Assembly: GCA_030425195.1 (NCBI GenBank)
Contig: JAUIAV010000010.1
Span: 124,001 to 188,000 of the forward strand
Length of the DNA: 64,000 bases
Origin: Gammaproteobacteria bacterium
GTDB lineage: Bacteria; Pseudomonadota; Gammaproteobacteria; Pseudomonadales; Azotimanducaceae
Direction: 5' to 3'
Shown here: positions 61,922 through 64,000 of the stretch, piece by piece
Layout of the letters: the number at the start of each line of letters is the position of its first letter
Numbering within the stretch: the stretch's first letter is position 1
Notes under the pieces: model-generated
What the model was told of the DNA's origin: nothing
What the model saw: the letters and a program-made list of their open reading frames with translations, nothing else
Database searches by the model: none
Made by a program: the position numbers and the translations under genes

Positions 61922-64000
61922 AGCCCCTTCCCGAATCACTCGAGGCGCAGGGCAGAAAAGCCTGTGCCGGGTTTCTTGCGGACCATCCCCCGGTGGGGGT
62001 GCTGGCACCGGACAGAGAGGCAGCGATCGGCAGAGTCTTTGCCCTGTCGGAATTCGCCCTCTCGGCCGCACGTCGTCACAACGACTGGTTTCTCGACAGT
62101 CTGACCGGGGGGATGCTGGATGCGCCCTTCGACCGGGTCGGGCTCGAGGCGGCTGCAGACGATCTGCTGGCTGACGTTCGGGATCTGCCGGCTCTGCAGA
62201 AGGGTCTGCGCATTCTCAGAACCCGATACCAGCTTTGGATCGTCTGGCGGCATTGCCTGGGTGCGGCGTCGCTGGAGGAAACCACGGCGGGCTGTTCCCT
62301 GCTGGCGGACGTGCTGATCGACGAGGCGCTCGTGAGACTCCACCGCTGGCTGACGGACGAACGGGGCACGCCGACGGGTGCCGAGTCGGCGGAACCGCAG
62401 ACGCTGGTGGTCATTGCCCTCGGCAAACTCGGGGCCGGAGAGCTGAACCTGTCTTCCGACGTCGATCTGATGTTCTGTTTCCCGGAACGTGGCGTGACGA
62501 GCGACAAAGGGCTCGAAGGCGGTGACGCCCGGCGTCGGGGCGGTGAGCTCAATCAGCAGTTCTTCGTGCGCCTGGGCCAGCAGCTCATTCAGGCGCTGGA
62601 TCCGGTCACCGAGGATGGTTTCGTCTTCCGGGTCGACATGCGTCTGCGGCCCTTCGGCGGCAGTGGCCCGCTGGCACTCGAATTCGCGGCGATGGAAGAC
62701 TATTACGCGAGTCAGGGCCGGGACTGGGAACGCTACGCGCTGATGAAAGCGCGGCCCTGCGCCGGTGACCTGGCGGCCGGGTGGGCGCTCCTCGCGGATC
62801 TTTCGAGTTTCGTCTTCCGGCGCTACCTGGACTTCGGAGCCATCGAGTCGCTGCGGGACATGAAGGCCCGGCTGGTGGCCGACCGGAAACATCCGGAGGA
62901 CGTGAAGCTGGGGCCGGGCGGTATCCGGGACGTGGAGTTCAGCGTGCAGATGCAGCAGATGATCTGGGGCGGCCGGGAGGCGGAGCTGCGCTCGCCCCGC
63001 CTGCTCGAGGTGCTGCCCATGCTGCCCGGGCTCGGGCATATGGAGCCGGACCAGGAGCGGGTGCTGGAGGCCGGGTACCGCTTTCTTCGCGACGCGGAGC
63101 ACAGCATCCAGGCCGAGGCGGACCGGCAGACGCAGCGGCTGCCGGAAAGTGATCTCTCCAGAGCCCGGCTGGCCGCGGTGATGGGTTTCGATTCCTACGA
63201 GGCGTTCGAGAACGAGCTGAACGGACACCGGCGGGCCATTGCGGCGGCCTTCGACGACCTTCTGGGCGCGCCGGAGGCGCAGGCATCCGTCGGCCGGCTG
63301 ATCTGGGCGGATCCGGAAGATCTGGAACGGCTTCATGAATCGGGGTTCCGGAAGCCGGAAGCAGCGGCCGCGCTCCTCGAGGGTCTGATCACGGCCAGGG
63401 ACCGGGGTGCGGTGTCCGCGGAAGCGAAAAACCGGCTGGACACGCTCATGCCCGTCCTCATCGAGGACATTCTGGACCGACCGGATACCGACCTGGCACT
63501 GGCCAGGGTGACGCCCATCCTGCGCGCCGTGCTGCGACGATCCGCCTATCTGGCTCTGCTGTCCGAAAATCCCCATGCGAGGGTGCATTTCGTCGAGCTG
63601 GTGAGCACCAGCCTGTGGCTGGCAGAGACGCTGACGGATCACCCGGCCTTCTTCGATGCGCTGCTCGACGAGCGCCTGCTGACCATGGTTCCGGACCGGG
63701 CGGCACTCGGTCAGGCGGTGGAGCAGGAGCTCGCGCCAGTCCGGGGAGACTTCGAGCGGGCCCTGGAAGTGATGCGGGAGTTCAAGAGCCATCATGTGTT
63801 CAACGTGGCCCTGGCCGAGCTCCGCGGCACCCTACCGCTGATGAAGGTCAGCGATGCGCTCACCTGGCTGGCCGAGGCCATGCTGGAGGCGGCGGTAGAT
63901 CTGGCCTGGGAAGACAGCCTGGCACGTTTCCCGGAATACGCGCAGCCGAGACCCTTTCTCGTGGTGGGATACGGCAAGCTGGGCGGTATCGAGCTGGGCC
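61918..64000 (+). CDS. glnE: GlnE, glutamine synthetase adenylyltransferase/adenylyl-removing enzyme (5' part)
   Basis: Open to the window end: 694 codons are seen of about 950. The N-terminal nucleotidyltransferase (adenylyl-removing) domain has VIALGKLGAGELNLSSDVDL with metal-binding Asp181 and Asp183, then RVDMRLRPFGGSGPLALEF and LGPGGIRDVEFSVQMQQ. The last residues, VVGYGKLGGIELG, start the second, adenylylating domain. Known role: reversible adenylylation of glutamine synthetase controlled by PII, which links to nitrogen sensing like ptsP. The frame begins with TTG overlapping the ATPase stop by one codon step (TTGA); no better start is seen downstream before the conserved region. Confidence 0.95.
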   Translation, partial: MKPLPESLEAQGRKACAGFLADHPPVGVLAPDREAAIGRVFALSEFALSAARRHNDWFLDSLTGGMLDAPFDRVGLEAAADDLLADVRDLPALQKGLRILRTRYQLWIVWRHCLGAASLEETTAGCSLLADVLIDEALVRLHRWLTDERGTPTGAESAEPQTLVVIALGKLGAGELNLSSDVDLMFCFPERGVTSDKGLEGGDARRRGGELNQQFFVRLGQQLIQALDPVTEDGFVFRVDMRLRPFGGSGPLALEFAAMEDYYASQGRDWERYALMKARPCAGDLAAGWALLADLSSFVFRRYLDFGAIESLRDMKARLVADRKHPEDVKLGPGGIRDVEFSVQMQQMIWGGREAELRSPRLLEVLPMLPGLGHMEPDQERVLEAGYRFLRDAEHSIQAEADRQTQRLPESDLSRARLAAVMGFDSYEAFENELNGHRRAIAAAFDDLLGAPEAQASVGRLIWADPEDLERLHESGFRKPEAAAALLEGLITARDRGAVSAEAKNRLDTLMPVLIEDILDRPDTDLALARVTPILRAVLRRSAYLALLSENPHARVHFVELVSTSLWLAETLTDHPAFFDALLDERLLTMVPDRAALGQAVEQELAPVRGDFERALEVMREFKSHHVFNVALAELRGTLPLMKVSDALTWLAEAMLEAAVDLAWEDSLARFPEYAQPRPFLVVGYGKLGGIELG

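Overview
This is a gene-dense, high-GC stretch of a gammaproteobacterial chromosome. The lineage call rests on gene order. Between about 15.8 and 30.6 kb the window carries serA, rpiA, ygfA, the 6S RNA gene, zapA, ygfB, pepP, ubiH and the glycine-cleavage genes, which form one neighbourhood in Escherichia coli too. It also carries rppH, ptsP, lgt, thyA and a Pil-Chp twitching-motility signalling locus. The genus cannot be told from the sequence. I see no tRNA, rRNA, insertion sequence, prophage or CRISPR array. The only stretch over 300 bases without a protein gene (22.0-22.3 kb) holds the 6S RNA gene.

Layout. 0-7.4 kb: end of pilJ, a 2048-residue chpA and a chpC-like CheW gene (type IV pilus chemosensory system). 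7.5-10.3 kb, minus: metK-metF-rsmE. 10.5-15.9 kb, plus: tkt-pgk-fba and an alpha/beta hydrolase. 15.9-20.8 kb: serA facing a D-2-hydroxyglutarate dehydrogenase-type flavoprotein, then rpiA facing ilvA. 20.8-22.9 kb, minus: zapB-like gene-zapA-6S RNA-ygfA-def. 23.0-30.6 kb, plus: ygfB-pepP-ubiH-gcvT-gcvH-gcvPA-gcvPB, with glycine decarboxylase split into two chains. 30.6-38.6 kb: a DUF255 thioredoxin-fold protein, rppH-ptsP, an inverted NRDE-family gene, lgt-thyA-folA. 38.6-46.4 kb: an unrecognised Cys-rich protein, a lipoprotein S9 peptidase, an AcoX-like ATP-NAD kinase, fabV, a six-helix class III adenylate cyclase, hemE and a VanZ-like gene. 46.4-52.8 kb is the most accessory-looking part: bcp-VOC-SnoaL, an RRM gene with a structured leader, and ten small, tightly coupled minus-strand genes. 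52.9-60 kb: an M81 peptidase, a half-size Gdt1-type transporter, an L,D-transpeptidase, a P-loop kinase, a cyclase-family hydrolase with ilvD, and argA. 60-64 kb: a GspE/PilB-type ATPase overlapping glnE, which runs off the window.

How the genes fit together. Most are housekeeping: one-carbon and methionine metabolism (metK, metF, gcv, ygfA, thyA, folA), serine, isoleucine/valine and arginine synthesis (serA, ilvA, ilvD, argA), sugar phosphates (tkt, pgk, fba, rpiA), ubiquinone, heme and lipoprotein maturation. Genes are packed as short alternating operons; ten convergent pairs mostly meet within 0-30 bases and I find no classical hairpin-plus-U-tract terminator.

No clearly new defence or mobile system is visible. 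The best leads are the coupled ten-gene operon at 48.1-52.8 kb, the mutually exclusive hairpins before the RRM gene, the in-frame 15-bp repeats before ilvD, and a near-consensus CRP-like site before the GspE/PilB-type ATPase.
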